Assembly: GCF_040760075.1 (NCBI RefSeq)
Contig: NZ_CP142884.1
Coordinates: forward strand, 2,232,001 to 2,296,000
Reading direction: 5' to 3'
Origin: Sphingobacterium sp. R2
GTDB lineage: Bacteria > Bacteroidota > Bacteroidia > Sphingobacteriales > Sphingobacteriaceae
DNA: 64,000 nucleotides
Part shown: positions 1 through 8,085 of the stretch, one piece after another
Layout of the letters: each line of letters starts with the position of its first letter
Numbering within the stretch: position 1 is the first letter of the stretch
The notes under the pieces: generated by a model
The model's input: the letters and a program-made list of their open reading frames with translations, nothing else
Database searches by the model: none
What the model was told of the DNA's origin: nothing
Program-made: the position numbers and the translations under genes

Positions 1-432
1 GCTGTCACCTTAGGGGACAAAGTCGCAGATAAAGTGGCTGAATTTGGTGGAAGCTGGGTATTTATTATTTCCTTTATCTTTTTTTTGATCGTTTGGATCT
101 TAGCCAATATCTATTGGTTAAATAATAAGGGTTTTGATCCCTATCCATTTATCTTACTTAACTTGATTCTGTCCTGTGTGGCAGCGTTACAGGCTCCAGT
201 TATTATGATGAGCCAAAATAGGCAGGAAGATAAAGATCGCGAGCGTGCAAGAAATGATTATATGGTTAACTTAAAGGCTGAACTGGAAATTAGGGAATTG
301 CATGAGAAAATTGATCATCTCATTATCCGAAAAGAGCAGGAACTTGCAGAAGTACAGCGGGACCAAGTAGAGAAATTGGGTTTTTTGCTAAAAAAGATGG
401 AAAAGATAGAAGAAGCATTCAAAGAAAAATGA
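1..432 (+). CDS. DUF1003 family membrane protein, 5' end outside window
   Basis: The reading frame is open from the first base, so the start codon lies upstream; only about the last 143 residues are present. The first visible residues (LGDKVADKVAEFGGSW) match the signature of the DUF1003 family of small inner-membrane proteins. Two hydrophobic segments follow, one ending in ILANIYW and one around PFILLNLILSCVAALQAPVI, then a charged QNRQEDKDRERARND stretch and a long basic/acidic probable coiled-coil tail. The function of the family is unknown. The stop overlaps the next gene's ATG by four bases (ATGA), so the two are probably translationally coupled. Confidence 0.85.
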   Translation, partial: AVTLGDKVADKVAEFGGSWVFIISFIFFLIVWILANIYWLNNKGFDPYPFILLNLILSCVAALQAPVIMMSQNRQEDKDRERARNDYMVNLKAELEIRELHEKIDHLIIRKEQELAEVQRDQVEKLGFLLKKMEKIEEAFKEK

Positions 433-833
433 ATTTAGAAGGAGTAATAGGCGAACTGACGTTTAAGTTTTCCAGGTCAGGCGGAGCAGGTGGACAACAC
501 GTAAACAAGGTGTCATCCAAAGTATTGCTCCAGTGGAATGTCGAGGTTTCCAGAGCTATTTCTCTTGAAGAAAAAGCGATGATTTATACAGTTTTGGCAA
601 ATCGCATAAATAAATATGGAATATTTCAACTGGAATGTGATATCGATCGATCACAGATCCGGAATAAAGAAATTGCAATCGATCGCTTTAGACGCACTTT
701 GGAGTCGGCGCTTGTACCAATAAAGGCCCGAAAGAAAACAAAAATACCTTATTCAAGTATTTTAAAAAGGTTAGACAGAAAAAAGCAACAAGCTCAACTG
801 AAAGCTTCACGCAGGAAGAATTTCGAGGAATAA
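429..833 (+). CDS. arfB: alternative ribosome-rescue factor ArfB (YaeJ-type peptidyl-tRNA hydrolase)
   Basis: 134 aa, the usual length for stand-alone ArfB. The release-factor-like catalytic GGQ sits at residues 21-23 inside SGGAGGQHVNKV, and the C-terminus is strongly basic (RKKQQAQLKASRRKN), which in this family threads into the empty mRNA channel of stalled ribosomes. It therefore hydrolyses peptidyl-tRNA on non-stop complexes. It lacks the codon-recognition domains of RF1/RF2. It overlaps the upstream DUF1003 gene by four bases. No terminator is visible directly after it. Confidence 0.93.
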   Translation: MNLEGVIGELTFKFSRSGGAGGQHVNKVSSKVLLQWNVEVSRAISLEEKAMIYTVLANRINKYGIFQLECDIDRSQIRNKEIAIDRFRRTLESALVPIKARKKTKIPYSSILKRLDRKKQQAQLKASRRKNFEE

Positions 834-887
834 ATTCGAAAAATTAGAGTATTTAATAAAAAGTGTTGTTTATCAGTGTTTTATTTT

Positions 888-928
888 AAAACTAAAAATA
901 TAGTTGTAAAACTAAATATTTAGTTTTA
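888..928. promoter_or_regulatory. tandem palindromic operators upstream of the BlaI-type gene
   Basis: Positions 907-928 form a perfect 22-bp palindrome (half TAAAACTAAAT). An imperfect copy, AAAACTA-N6-TAGTTGT, lies at 888-907, so the ACTAAA elements repeat with a 20-bp period (about two helical turns). This suits two BlaI/MecI dimers binding side by side. The site is 49 bp before the repressor's ATG, the usual place for autorepression. Assigning it to the downstream repressor is inference. Confidence 0.6.
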
Positions 929-976
929 ACTTAGACACGGTGTTATTATGACGGTATTTTTTATTCTATGTAAGTT

Positions 977-1345
977 ATGGATGATTTTAAAGAGTTAACG
1001 AAAGCTGAAGAGCAAATTATGAAGGAGCTCTGGGAGATGGGGCGTGGATTTGTTAAAGAGATTATTGATCGATTGCCAGAACCGAAACCTGCCTACAATA
1101 CAGTGTCGACCATCGTTCGTATTCTCGAAACGAAGGGTTTTGTGACGCATGAATCTTTTGGAAAAAGCCATCAGTATTTACCGAAAATTTCAAAAGAGGA
1201 ATATAAGAAAGGTATTACAGGAAAATTACTAAACAATTATTTTGATAATTCCCCCAAAAGTATGCTTTCTTATTTTTTGGAAGAGAATAGATTAAACGTT
1301 AAGGAACTTGATGAAATCCTGTCTATAATTGACCGCAATAAATAA
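977..1345 (+). CDS. BlaI/MecI/CopY family transcriptional repressor
   Basis: 122 aa. The N-terminal winged helix begins LTKAEEQIMKELWEMGRGFVKEI and continues through PAYNTVSTIVRILETKGFVTHES, the recognition-helix and wing region of Penicillinase_R family repressors; the C-terminal part is the dimerisation and cleavage region. In known systems the partner M56 sensor protease triggers loss of the repressor. Such a protease starts 23 bp downstream, so the pair forms an operon. Tandem palindromes upstream suggest autoregulation. Whether the signal is a beta-lactam or another envelope stress cannot be read from the sequence. Confidence 0.9.
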   Translation: MDDFKELTKAEEQIMKELWEMGRGFVKEIIDRLPEPKPAYNTVSTIVRILETKGFVTHESFGKSHQYLPKISKEEYKKGITGKLLNNYFDNSPKSMLSYFLEENRLNVKELDEILSIIDRNK

Positions 1346-1368
1346 CAACCAAAACCTTTATAAACTAT

Positions 1369-2619
1369 TTGATTATGATTTATTTATTGATTGTCAATAG
1401 CTCATTGATCATCAGTTTTGTACTCTATAAACTGATTTTTAGAAGACTCACTTTTTTTCAATTGAATCGTATTTATTTGATTGGAATGGCCCTATTTTCA
1501 TTATTGGCTCCTATTGGAATTTTTATCGAATTGCCAAATATAGAGACAGTCGAATATGAGATTCCTCATGTAGATTTAAATACCTATGTAGATATCGCCA
1601 TCGGTGGGCCGCAAGAGCAACCTATTTATTTAATATACATCTTTACTTTTGTATATTGGATTGGTGTTGCCATTAGCGGGGGCTTTTTTATCTGGAAGGG
1701 AATATCGTTGGTAAAGACGTTAGCTCAGAAGCATGACTATTTAAGTTTTTCATTTTTCGATAAGGTTTTCATTGGCGAAGCGATTAAAAATAAGAGTACT
1801 ATAGAATCTCATGAGCGTGTTCATGTGGATCAGCGGCACTCGTATGATTTGCTTTTAATAGAGCTATTGAAAATCTTCAACTGGTTTAATCCCATCTTAT
1901 ATTTCTTTCAACAGGAGTTAAAGTTCCAGCACGAATGTATTGCAGACGAAATCTGTTCGACAGATAGGGTAGCATACGCAGAGATGTTGGTCGCCCATGC
2001 ATTACAGGTAGATCAGCTGCCGCTGATACATGAGTTTTCAAATCATTCATTTTTAAAGAAAAGAATTATGATGTTATTTAAGAATAAATCCGCAAGTAAA
2101 TGTAAGCTGCTATATGTATCTATCTTACCTATGATATTGGTTGTACTTGCTTCAACCATGATATTTAATACGAGCAGGGCTAAAGGAATGGTTTTAGCTG
2201 TTGAGTCAGGTGTTAAGCAGGTGGCAGCATTCGATCATCAGAGCTATCCGCCTAAACAAACAAAGCGAAGCCACATACAGTCCAATGAACAATCGGATAC
2301 GATGTCTTTTGATCGGGTCGAAGTGAAGCCAGTTCCAGAAGGAGGAATGCAGTCATTTATGATTTGGGTAGGCAATAATTTTCAGTTTCCAAAAGAGGCT
2401 GTGGAACATAATGTCAGTGGTATGATTGAAGTCAATTTTATTGTTGAAATTGATGGTAGCTTATCCCATATTAACGTTAAAAAGGATATCGGTTATGGCA
2501 CCAAAGAAGCAACGATGAAACTTGTGGAAAGTGCAAAAAGATGGAAACCAGCGCTTGTAGGTGGTAAACCAGTACGGGTTGCCTATACATTGCCCATTCG
2601 TCTTAATCTAGCAAAATAA
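1369..2619 (+). CDS. BlaR1/MecR1-like M56 sensor metalloprotease with C-terminal TonB-like domain
   Basis: 416 aa. N-terminal membrane helices (residues about 1-25, 33-52, 85-110) lead to a cytoplasmic zinc protease segment with HERVH (H148, E149, H152) and downstream ELKFQHECIADE, the M56 signature. After another hydrophobic helix near residue 250 (LLYVSILPMILVVLAST) the external part is not a penicillin-binding domain but a TonB_C-like domain (GMIEVNFIVEIDGSLS through RVAYTLPIRLNL). The protein probably senses an envelope signal and causes inactivation of the upstream BlaI-type repressor. The TonB-like tail is common in Bacteroidota M56 proteins and suggests a ligand other than beta-lactam. 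Confidence 0.88.
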   Translation: MIMIYLLIVNSSLIISFVLYKLIFRRLTFFQLNRIYLIGMALFSLLAPIGIFIELPNIETVEYEIPHVDLNTYVDIAIGGPQEQPIYLIYIFTFVYWIGVAISGGFFIWKGISLVKTLAQKHDYLSFSFFDKVFIGEAIKNKSTIESHERVHVDQRHSYDLLLIELLKIFNWFNPILYFFQQELKFQHECIADEICSTDRVAYAEMLVAHALQVDQLPLIHEFSNHSFLKKRIMMLFKNKSASKCKLLYVSILPMILVVLASTMIFNTSRAKGMVLAVESGVKQVAAFDHQSYPPKQTKRSHIQSNEQSDTMSFDRVEVKPVPEGGMQSFMIWVGNNFQFPKEAVEHNVSGMIEVNFIVEIDGSLSHINVKKDIGYGTKEATMKLVESAKRWKPALVGGKPVRVAYTLPIRLNLAK

Positions 2620-2634
2620 AACACCAGGTATTAC

Positions 2635-3528
2635 ATGATGCACCCCATAATCATCCGTTTCTTCTGTGTCATTATCGCCTTTGCGACGCTCTCTTCATGT
2701 AAATCTTATCAGGTCGTTCCTAACGGTTTTTCTGTCGAGGGAGATGAATATTTTGTTAATCTCAATAAAGAGCTCACCGTATTTTTAGGAGATGATATTA
2801 TGGAGAGCAAAAATTGGCAAGGCAATAATAGTCCAATCAATGCCGATAAAGTTACGCGTAGTTTTCGCAAGGTTCTACGCCACTTGCGTTATTCGGACAC
2901 TGCCTACAGCGTGCTATTTTCTGGACATTTGGAGGGAAAATATCGCTACAATATGCTTGCAATTGTTAACAATTCGCCAAATGTAAAAGGAAAGAAAAAT
3001 CATTTATTTGATCTAAGTTCTTTTCAACGGGAGCAAAATAAGGAAGGGCGATATTTTTACACGACGACAACTTTTAAAGGACAAAAATTACTTCATTTTG
3101 TAATTCCTGTTAATGGACGACTTTGGCAGGAGAAAATGGTGTCTCTTATTTTTATCGTTCCAGAGGATTTTACAGATATCGAGTGGGCAAAGGACATTGT
3201 TATGTCGAATGTAGCAATGTATCGCGATCATTATAAATTTACCCCGAGCCGCACAGAAATTTTATGCCCTGATGATGGCAGTAGCCGTTCACATTTGGAT
3301 TATAAAATTCCCGAAGAAAAGGTAAATCAAACAGGCTATATGTTAATGAAAGCCTATGGTTTGGTTGAGGGGAAAAGAAAATTAGTTGTTTACCGCGTGA
3401 TGAAGCCCGGTGATTTTTATGGGTCTTTTGTCACCTGTAAAGGGGACTATGAAATTCTGTATACCACATTGCAAGACAACATTATTTGGCAAACTAAGGT
3501 GAATACAGAGCGTGATGTCGAATTCTAA
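2635..3528 (+). CDS. hypothetical lipoprotein
   Basis: 297 aa, not recognised as a named family. The N-terminus is a lipoprotein signal, with a hydrophobic stretch ending in the lipobox LSSC (Cys at about residue 22). The rest is soluble, with an RSFRKVLRHLRYSDTAYSVLFSGH segment near residue 65-90. It starts 15 bp after the M56 protease gene and is probably the last gene of the BlaI-M56 operon, so it may be an envelope target of that regulator (inference from position). A strong bidirectional terminator begins at its stop codon. Confidence 0.8.
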   Translation: MMHPIIIRFFCVIIAFATLSSCKSYQVVPNGFSVEGDEYFVNLNKELTVFLGDDIMESKNWQGNNSPINADKVTRSFRKVLRHLRYSDTAYSVLFSGHLEGKYRYNMLAIVNNSPNVKGKKNHLFDLSSFQREQNKEGRYFYTTTTFKGQKLLHFVIPVNGRLWQEKMVSLIFIVPEDFTDIEWAKDIVMSNVAMYRDHYKFTPSRTEILCPDDGSSRSHLDYKIPEEKVNQTGYMLMKAYGLVEGKRKLVVYRVMKPGDFYGSFVTCKGDYEILYTTLQDNIIWQTKVNTERDVEF

Positions 3529-3582
3529 AGAATAAATTGAAAGCCGTGGATCAATAATCCACGGCTTTCAATTTATTCTTTA
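3526..3582. terminator. bidirectional terminator between the lipoprotein gene and cbpM
   Basis: A 26-bp perfect inverted repeat with a 5-base loop (3552-3556). The stem core is GAAAGCCGTGGAT/ATCCACGGCTTTC, flanked by A/T runs that provide the U-tract on either strand. It contains the stop codon of the plus-strand gene and the stop plus last codons of the minus-strand gene. Confidence 0.85.
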
Positions 3583-3841
3583 AATGCAAGATTTCATTTT
3601 GGAGCTGTTCAACTTTCTCTAAGAGATGGCTTGCCACCTGAATTCCCGCAGGATTTACATCAAGTTCATAGTAGAGATTCGAAAAGCGTTCCAGTTTCTG
3701 AAGATCGTCTTCATCGATATATTGTTCTTCCTGTTGAATGACGATGTGTATGAGACCATATTCCACCATCGTTTCCAAGAAAGTTATTTCAACCTTTCTG
3801 GATTGACAGAAATCTATGACTTTTATCAGTGTTGTTTCCAT
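3551..3841 (-). CDS. cbpM: CbpM-like chaperone modulator (MerR-type fold)
   Basis: 96 aa. The sequence shows the short MerR-like helical domain of CbpM (VIDFCQSRKVEITFLETMVEYGLI, then EDDLQKLERFSNLYYELDVNPAGI) and a C-terminal leucine-rich helix. In E. coli CbpM binds the J-domain of CbpA and inhibits it. The gene starts 4 bp after the stop of the cbpA-like gene on the same strand, matching that partnership. Its last nine or so codons are also the right arm of a transcription terminator. Confidence 0.8.
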   Translation of the reverse strand: METTLIKVIDFCQSRKVEITFLETMVEYGLIHIVIQQEEQYIDEDDLQKLERFSNLYYELDVNPAGIQVASHLLEKVEQLQNEILHLKNKLKAVDY

Positions 3842-3845
3842 AAGA

Positions 3846-4778
3846 TTATTGCTTTAAATCCCTCAATTGTTGAAACAATGCCTTTTCTTTGGCAGTCAGA
3901 TTGCTCGGCATTTGTATATTCAATGTGACATATAGATCGCCAAACTCACCTTCTTTGCGATATAAGGGAAAGCCTTTTCCCTTAAGACGCATTTTTGCAC
4001 CATTTTGACTCTCGTCTTTAATCTTCAATTTTATTTTGCCTCCGAACGTATCTAAAGTTGCTTCACCGCCCAGAACCGCAGTATAGAGGTCAATATCTAG
4101 TGTTGTATATAAGTCGTTTCCCTGACGTTTAAAACGAGCATCTGGTATGATGTTAATGGTGATATAGAGATCTCCCTTCGGTCCACCATTGATGCCCTCA
4201 CTGCCATATCCTTTCAATTTGATTTTCTGGCCATCTTCCACGCCGGCATGAATCGTGATGCGGATACTTTTCCCATTGATATTGAAGGTCTGTTGATGTG
4301 TCGTGTAAGCTTCTTGTAAGGTTAAGCTAAGTTCAGCATTAAAGTCCTGTCCACGAAATGTACTTTGGCGCCCGCCGCCACGTCTGCTGCCAAACATCTG
4401 TTCGAAGAAATCGGAGAATTGCCCATCATCAAAGTTTCCAGTGTATTCGTAAGATCCGCCACTGCCGAATGGATTCCCTCCAGCTCCGAATGGATTTCCA
4501 CCGGTGGATTGGGACTGCCGGTATTGTTGTTGCGCTTTTTCATACTCCTCTCCATGTTGCCAATGTTCACCGTATTGATCATATTTTTTGCGCTTTTCGG
4601 GATCGGATAATACTTCGTTAGCCTCATTAATCTCCTGAAATCGTTGTTTGGCCTCATTGTCGTTAGGGTTGACATCAGGATGGTATTTACGGGCCAGTTT
4701 TCGATATGCTTTTTTGATCTCATCAGCTGAGGCTGTCTTATCGATGCCAAGCACTTTATAGTAATCTACAAAAGCCAT
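3846..4778 (-). CDS. cbpA: CbpA-type DnaJ family co-chaperone
   Basis: 310 aa, close to CbpA length. A J-domain at residues 1-70 has the HPD motif (KYHPDVNP). It is followed by a Gly/Phe/Ser-rich linker (about 75-130) and two beta-sandwich substrate-binding domains (about 140-300). The cysteine-rich zinc domain of DnaJ itself is absent, placing it in the CbpA class. It stimulates a DnaK-type Hsp70. The cbpM-like gene follows almost without a gap. Confidence 0.92.
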   Translation of the reverse strand: MAFVDYYKVLGIDKTASADEIKKAYRKLARKYHPDVNPNDNEAKQRFQEINEANEVLSDPEKRKKYDQYGEHWQHGEEYEKAQQQYRQSQSTGGNPFGAGGNPFGSGGSYEYTGNFDDGQFSDFFEQMFGSRRGGGRQSTFRGQDFNAELSLTLQEAYTTHQQTFNINGKSIRITIHAGVEDGQKIKLKGYGSEGINGGPKGDLYITINIIPDARFKRQGNDLYTTLDIDLYTAVLGGEATLDTFGGKIKLKIKDESQNGAKMRLKGKGFPLYRKEGEFGDLYVTLNIQMPSNLTAKEKALFQQLRDLKQ

Positions 4779-4856
4779 AAATTATACTTGTTTTTTGTAT
4801 TAAAGTTAACAATAATTACCGATAAAATGTTTATTCTGGAGATCATTTTACGGTAT

Positions 4857-4886
4857 AAAAAAAGCAGGTAAACCTTCGTTCACCTG
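4857..4886 (-). terminator. intrinsic terminator of the M28 peptidase gene
   Basis: On the minus strand the hairpin AGCAGGTGAAC-GAAG-GTTTACCTGCT is followed by a run of seven T. It lies about 50 bp after the peptidase stop. Confidence 0.8.
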
Positions 4887-4935
4887 CTTTTTTTTGTACG
4901 TTCAGATAATTTTATTTACATCGGATAATTCGGTT

Positions 4936-6510
4936 TTATTCTTTACTCGTGTCCACAACAAGACGATTTTCCCGATTGGCAATTTGCCATGTTGTGTAGA
5001 ATGCAAGCTGCTCGCGCTTTACCATCAAGGGAAAATTGATTTTGTCATAGGTGTCCGCAGGTGTATGATAGTCCGGATGCAATCCGGAAAAATAAAAGAC
5101 TGAGGGTATACCTTTTTTTGCAAAGTTGTAATGATCTGAACGATAATACAAACGCATGGGATCTTTTGGATTGTCATAGGTGTAGTCGATCTCCATTTTC
5201 GTATGTTTTTCATTCTCGTTTTTATTGATCTGATATAACTCCGAGCTCAATTTATCTGAACCGATCGCATGGATATAATCGTGATTACCTTTGAGATGTT
5301 TGTCGTCCACACGGCCAATCATATCAATATTAATGCAGGCAACGGTGTTTTTCAATGGGAATACCGGATTTTCTGTATAGAATTTGGAACCCAGTAAACC
5401 TTTTTCTTCTGCCGCATAGGTGATGAACAAAATACTGCGTCTAGGGCCATTTCCAGCAGATTTAGCTTTTGAAAAAGCACGTGCCAACTCAAGGACGGCT
5501 GTTGTGCCCGAGGCATTGTCATCGGCCCCAAAGAAGATATTTCCTTTGGAATCTATTCCATCGTGGTCATAGTGGCCTCCAACTACCACGACTTCATCTT
5601 TTTTATCTGTCCCTTCCAGGTAACCAAGAATATTTGGGTCAGTAAGGGTAGTGGCATTGGTGCCAAACTCTGCTTTAAAATTAGTAGGGATAACAAAAGA
5701 ACTTGGTTGTCCAGATCGATTAATCTTTGAAACTACAGCAGCAAGGTTGGTTCGTGCTAGATTCAAAACATAGTTGGCCGCATGATCAGTAATATTGACA
5801 ACTGGGATCATAGGCGACCTCTCTGGTGCGGGTTGATCTATAGCCAAGTTATAGCGTCCTTCTGTAGCTCGGTCTCCGGCATCTTCCAAAAGTTGAGATA
5901 ACTGACTATTAATAGCCAGTATCATCTTAGGATTGTGTTTGAGGATTTCCTTAACTTTTTTATTTCTGGTTGTCGACCAATTAGATGGAGTCTTTGTTTT
6001 GCTAATCCATGAATTACCCTTTTCATCTTTTGGTTCATGCTCATTGATCAACATAACGATTTTATTGTGGAGATCCATGCCAGCGATATCTGAATATTTG
6101 GGATCATCAATACCATAGCCAATAAAAACGATTTCATTACTCTCGAAAAACTTGTTTTCATTGTTGCCAATGACAAAAATATCTTTGCCATGTTGAAAAG
6201 GTCTATCATTAATACTAAATTGCTTTACCTTGAAGCTGTTTCGAATAAGCTGCAGGGGTTGGAAATAAGATCCATTGACAGGTGCAGTAAGCCCATACTT
6301 TTTAAATTCATTGGCTATATATTCCGCCGCTAGGCGTCCTCCTTTTTGCCCTGTTCCTCTGCCTTCAAAATCGACAGAAGCTAAAGTGCGCAGATGCTTT
6401 TGCGTAGATTCTACCGTGATTTCCTCCGCATATTTGCTGTTAACGTCCTGTGCGTTAGCACAGCTCATCAGCGAGCATGCAATCCATAGCAGGTTGTATA
6501 TTTTTTTCAT
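4936..6510 (-). CDS. M28 family zinc aminopeptidase, exported lipoprotein
   Basis: 524 aa. A signal peptide ends in the lipobox LMSC (Cys about residue 17). A protease-associated-like insertion covers roughly residues 100-270. The M28 metal ligands follow in order: HYDHDG (about 313), GADDNASG (about 328), AAEEKGLLGS (Glu pair about 365), NIDMIGR and a final SDHYNF histidine. It is expected to release N-terminal amino acids from peptides outside the cytoplasm using two zinc ions. It stands alone, with a terminator after it and rpiB upstream behind another terminator. The exact substrate is not deducible. Confidence 0.92.
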   Translation of the reverse strand: MKKIYNLLWIACSLMSCANAQDVNSKYAEEITVESTQKHLRTLASVDFEGRGTGQKGGRLAAEYIANEFKKYGLTAPVNGSYFQPLQLIRNSFKVKQFSINDRPFQHGKDIFVIGNNENKFFESNEIVFIGYGIDDPKYSDIAGMDLHNKIVMLINEHEPKDEKGNSWISKTKTPSNWSTTRNKKVKEILKHNPKMILAINSQLSQLLEDAGDRATEGRYNLAIDQPAPERSPMIPVVNITDHAANYVLNLARTNLAAVVSKINRSGQPSSFVIPTNFKAEFGTNATTLTDPNILGYLEGTDKKDEVVVVGGHYDHDGIDSKGNIFFGADDNASGTTAVLELARAFSKAKSAGNGPRRSILFITYAAEEKGLLGSKFYTENPVFPLKNTVACINIDMIGRVDDKHLKGNHDYIHAIGSDKLSSELYQINKNENEKHTKMEIDYTYDNPKDPMRLYYRSDHYNFAKKGIPSVFYFSGLHPDYHTPADTYDKINFPLMVKREQLAFYTTWQIANRENRLVVDTSKE

Positions 6511-6626
6511 TGTTTATTTTTTACTGTTCCTAGTTTTTTGAGCTTTATCTTGAGTTTTTAGTAGGCTCCGCAGCCGCTATCTGCCTGCAGATAGATGTGA
6601 GTACGTTCAGTATCTGCACAATATAT

Positions 6627-6667
6627 AAAAAAAAGCGGATGAAAAGTATCGACTACCTCTCATCCGC
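6627..6667 (-). terminator. terminator of the tatC-rpiB unit
   Basis: The inverted repeat GCGGATGA (6635-6642) / TCATCCGC (6660-6667) has a 17-base loop. On the minus strand it is followed by eight T. It lies 22 bp after the rpiB stop. Confidence 0.8.
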
Positions 6668-6688
6668 ATCTTAAAATATGTTAATTTA

Positions 6689-7135
6689 TTAACAGCTACA
6701 AGCGATTTTGTCTACCCGATTAGCGTGACGTCCGCCTTCGAATGCTGTGTTTATAAATGTATTGATAATCTTTTTAGCAAGCTCAAGATCGATAAAACGT
6801 GCTGGTATACACACTACGTTTGCATCGTTATGCTGACGGGCCAAAGCAGAAATTTCCTCTAACCAACAAATAGCAGCACGAATATTTTGGTGCTTATTGG
6901 CTGTGATAGCAACTCCATTTGCACTGCCACAAATTAAAACTCCGGCATCTGCTTCTTTATTTTCTACTGCTGATGCAACCGGATGTGCAAAATCTGGATA
7001 GTCAACTGAGTCTGGAGAATTTGTCCCAAAATCTGTTACTTCATACCCCAGTTCTTTCAAAAAGCTTACCAAAGCTGTTTTGTACTCAAAACCCGCGTGG
7101 TCACTTCCAATTGCAATTTTCTTTACGCTGCTCAT
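6689..7135 (-). CDS. rpiB: ribose-5-phosphate isomerase B
   Basis: 148 aa, the standard RpiB length. The N-terminal IGSDHAGFEYK phosphate-binding segment and the catalytic-cysteine motif ICGSANGVAITANK (Cys69) are intact, as is the RPIB-typical NDANVVCIPAR block. It interconverts ribose-5-phosphate and ribulose-5-phosphate in the pentose phosphate pathway, in the cytoplasm. It begins 13 bp after tatC on the same strand and is probably co-transcribed with it. Confidence 0.94.
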   Translation of the reverse strand: MSSVKKIAIGSDHAGFEYKTALVSFLKELGYEVTDFGTNSPDSVDYPDFAHPVASAVENKEADAGVLICGSANGVAITANKHQNIRAAICWLEEISALARQHNDANVVCIPARFIDLELAKKIINTFINTAFEGGRHANRVDKIACSC

Positions 7136-7148
7136 TTTTATTGTTATT

Positions 7149-8009
7149 TTATTTTTCTTGTGCTAATTTTTTTCTTTTAACATCTGCAGAAACCATAATA
7201 CTGATTTCATATAATAGGAACATTGGTGCTGCAACTGTCAGCATGGTAATAACATCTGCCGAAGGTGTAATAACCGCTGCTATCACTAAAATAATGACTG
7301 TTGCATAACGACGGCTGGCTCGCATAAATTCCGGAGTCATAATACCGATTTTAGATAGAATAAATACCAGTATCGGAAGTAAGAAAACAATACCACAACC
7401 CAATGTTAGGGTTGAAATCGTCGAAAGGTAATTATCAATGGTAATTTGGTTGACAATTTCATCACTCAGCGATACATTTGCTAGAAAGTTGATGGATAAT
7501 GGTACAACAATGTAGTATCCGAAAAGTGCCCCTAAAATAAACAATAGCGAAGCATAAAATACAAACCCACGGGCAGATCGTCTTTCTACGTCTGTTAATG
7601 CGGGTTTTACAAATAACCAAATTTCGAAAAGGAGATAAGGGAAACCCATCATCAAGGCCATCAATAAACAGGAGTTTATCTGAAGCATAAATTGACCAGC
7701 TAGTTCAGTATTGATGATATTAAAAGGAATTTTTTTTACACAAAAGTCTGCCAGATTGAAAGCGTCGGCTGCTTTACACATCATGCGATAGGTCCAAAAA
7801 TTTAGATTCTTTGGTCCCATGATGATATCGTTGAATACGAAATCATAGAATGTAAAAGCAATACCTGCAAAGATACAGATCGCAATTGCTGAACGGACTA
7901 AATGCCATCTTAAAACCTCAAGGTGGTCAAAGAACGACATCTCTGCTTCTATGTTCTTCCCTTTATCTTTAATAGCTTGTATAAGATCTTTCGAATTAGG
8001 TGTACTCAT
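7149..8009 (-). CDS. tatC: Sec-independent protein translocase TatC
   Basis: 286 aa with the conserved amphipathic start MSFFDHLEVLRWHLVRS, whose glutamate belongs to the twin-arginine signal binding site, followed by six predicted membrane helices. A 23-residue hydrophilic N-terminal extension precedes the family core. TatC binds twin-arginine signal peptides and assembles with TatA for export of folded proteins. No tatA is in the window. A terminator separates it from the upstream accC. Confidence 0.93.
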   Translation of the reverse strand: MSTPNSKDLIQAIKDKGKNIEAEMSFFDHLEVLRWHLVRSAIAICIFAGIAFTFYDFVFNDIIMGPKNLNFWTYRMMCKAADAFNLADFCVKKIPFNIINTELAGQFMLQINSCLLMALMMGFPYLLFEIWLFVKPALTDVERRSARGFVFYASLLFILGALFGYYIVVPLSINFLANVSLSDEIVNQITIDNYLSTISTLTLGCGIVFLLPILVFILSKIGIMTPEFMRASRRYATVIILVIAAVITPSADVITMLTVAAPMFLLYEISIMVSADVKRKKLAQEK

Positions 8010-8026
8010 AAAAATTGTTTGGAAAC

Positions 8027-8063
8027 AAAAATACCATTCTTATTGTAAAGAATGGTATTTTTT
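8027..8063 (-). terminator. terminator of accC
   Basis: The perfect 14-bp inverted repeat AAAAATACCATTCT / AGAATGGTATTTTT has an 8-base loop, with T-rich ends on both strands. It lies 23 bp after the accC stop and 17 bp before the tatC start. Confidence 0.75.
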
Positions 8064-8085
8064 ATGTGTGTAAAGATAATTTTAT

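Noticed and set aside
6577..6594. CTATCTG-CCTG-CAGATAG hairpin upstream of the M28 peptidase as a terminator or operator
   Set aside because: The stem is only 7 bp without a T-run, and no repeat of the motif is seen elsewhere, so no function can be assigned.
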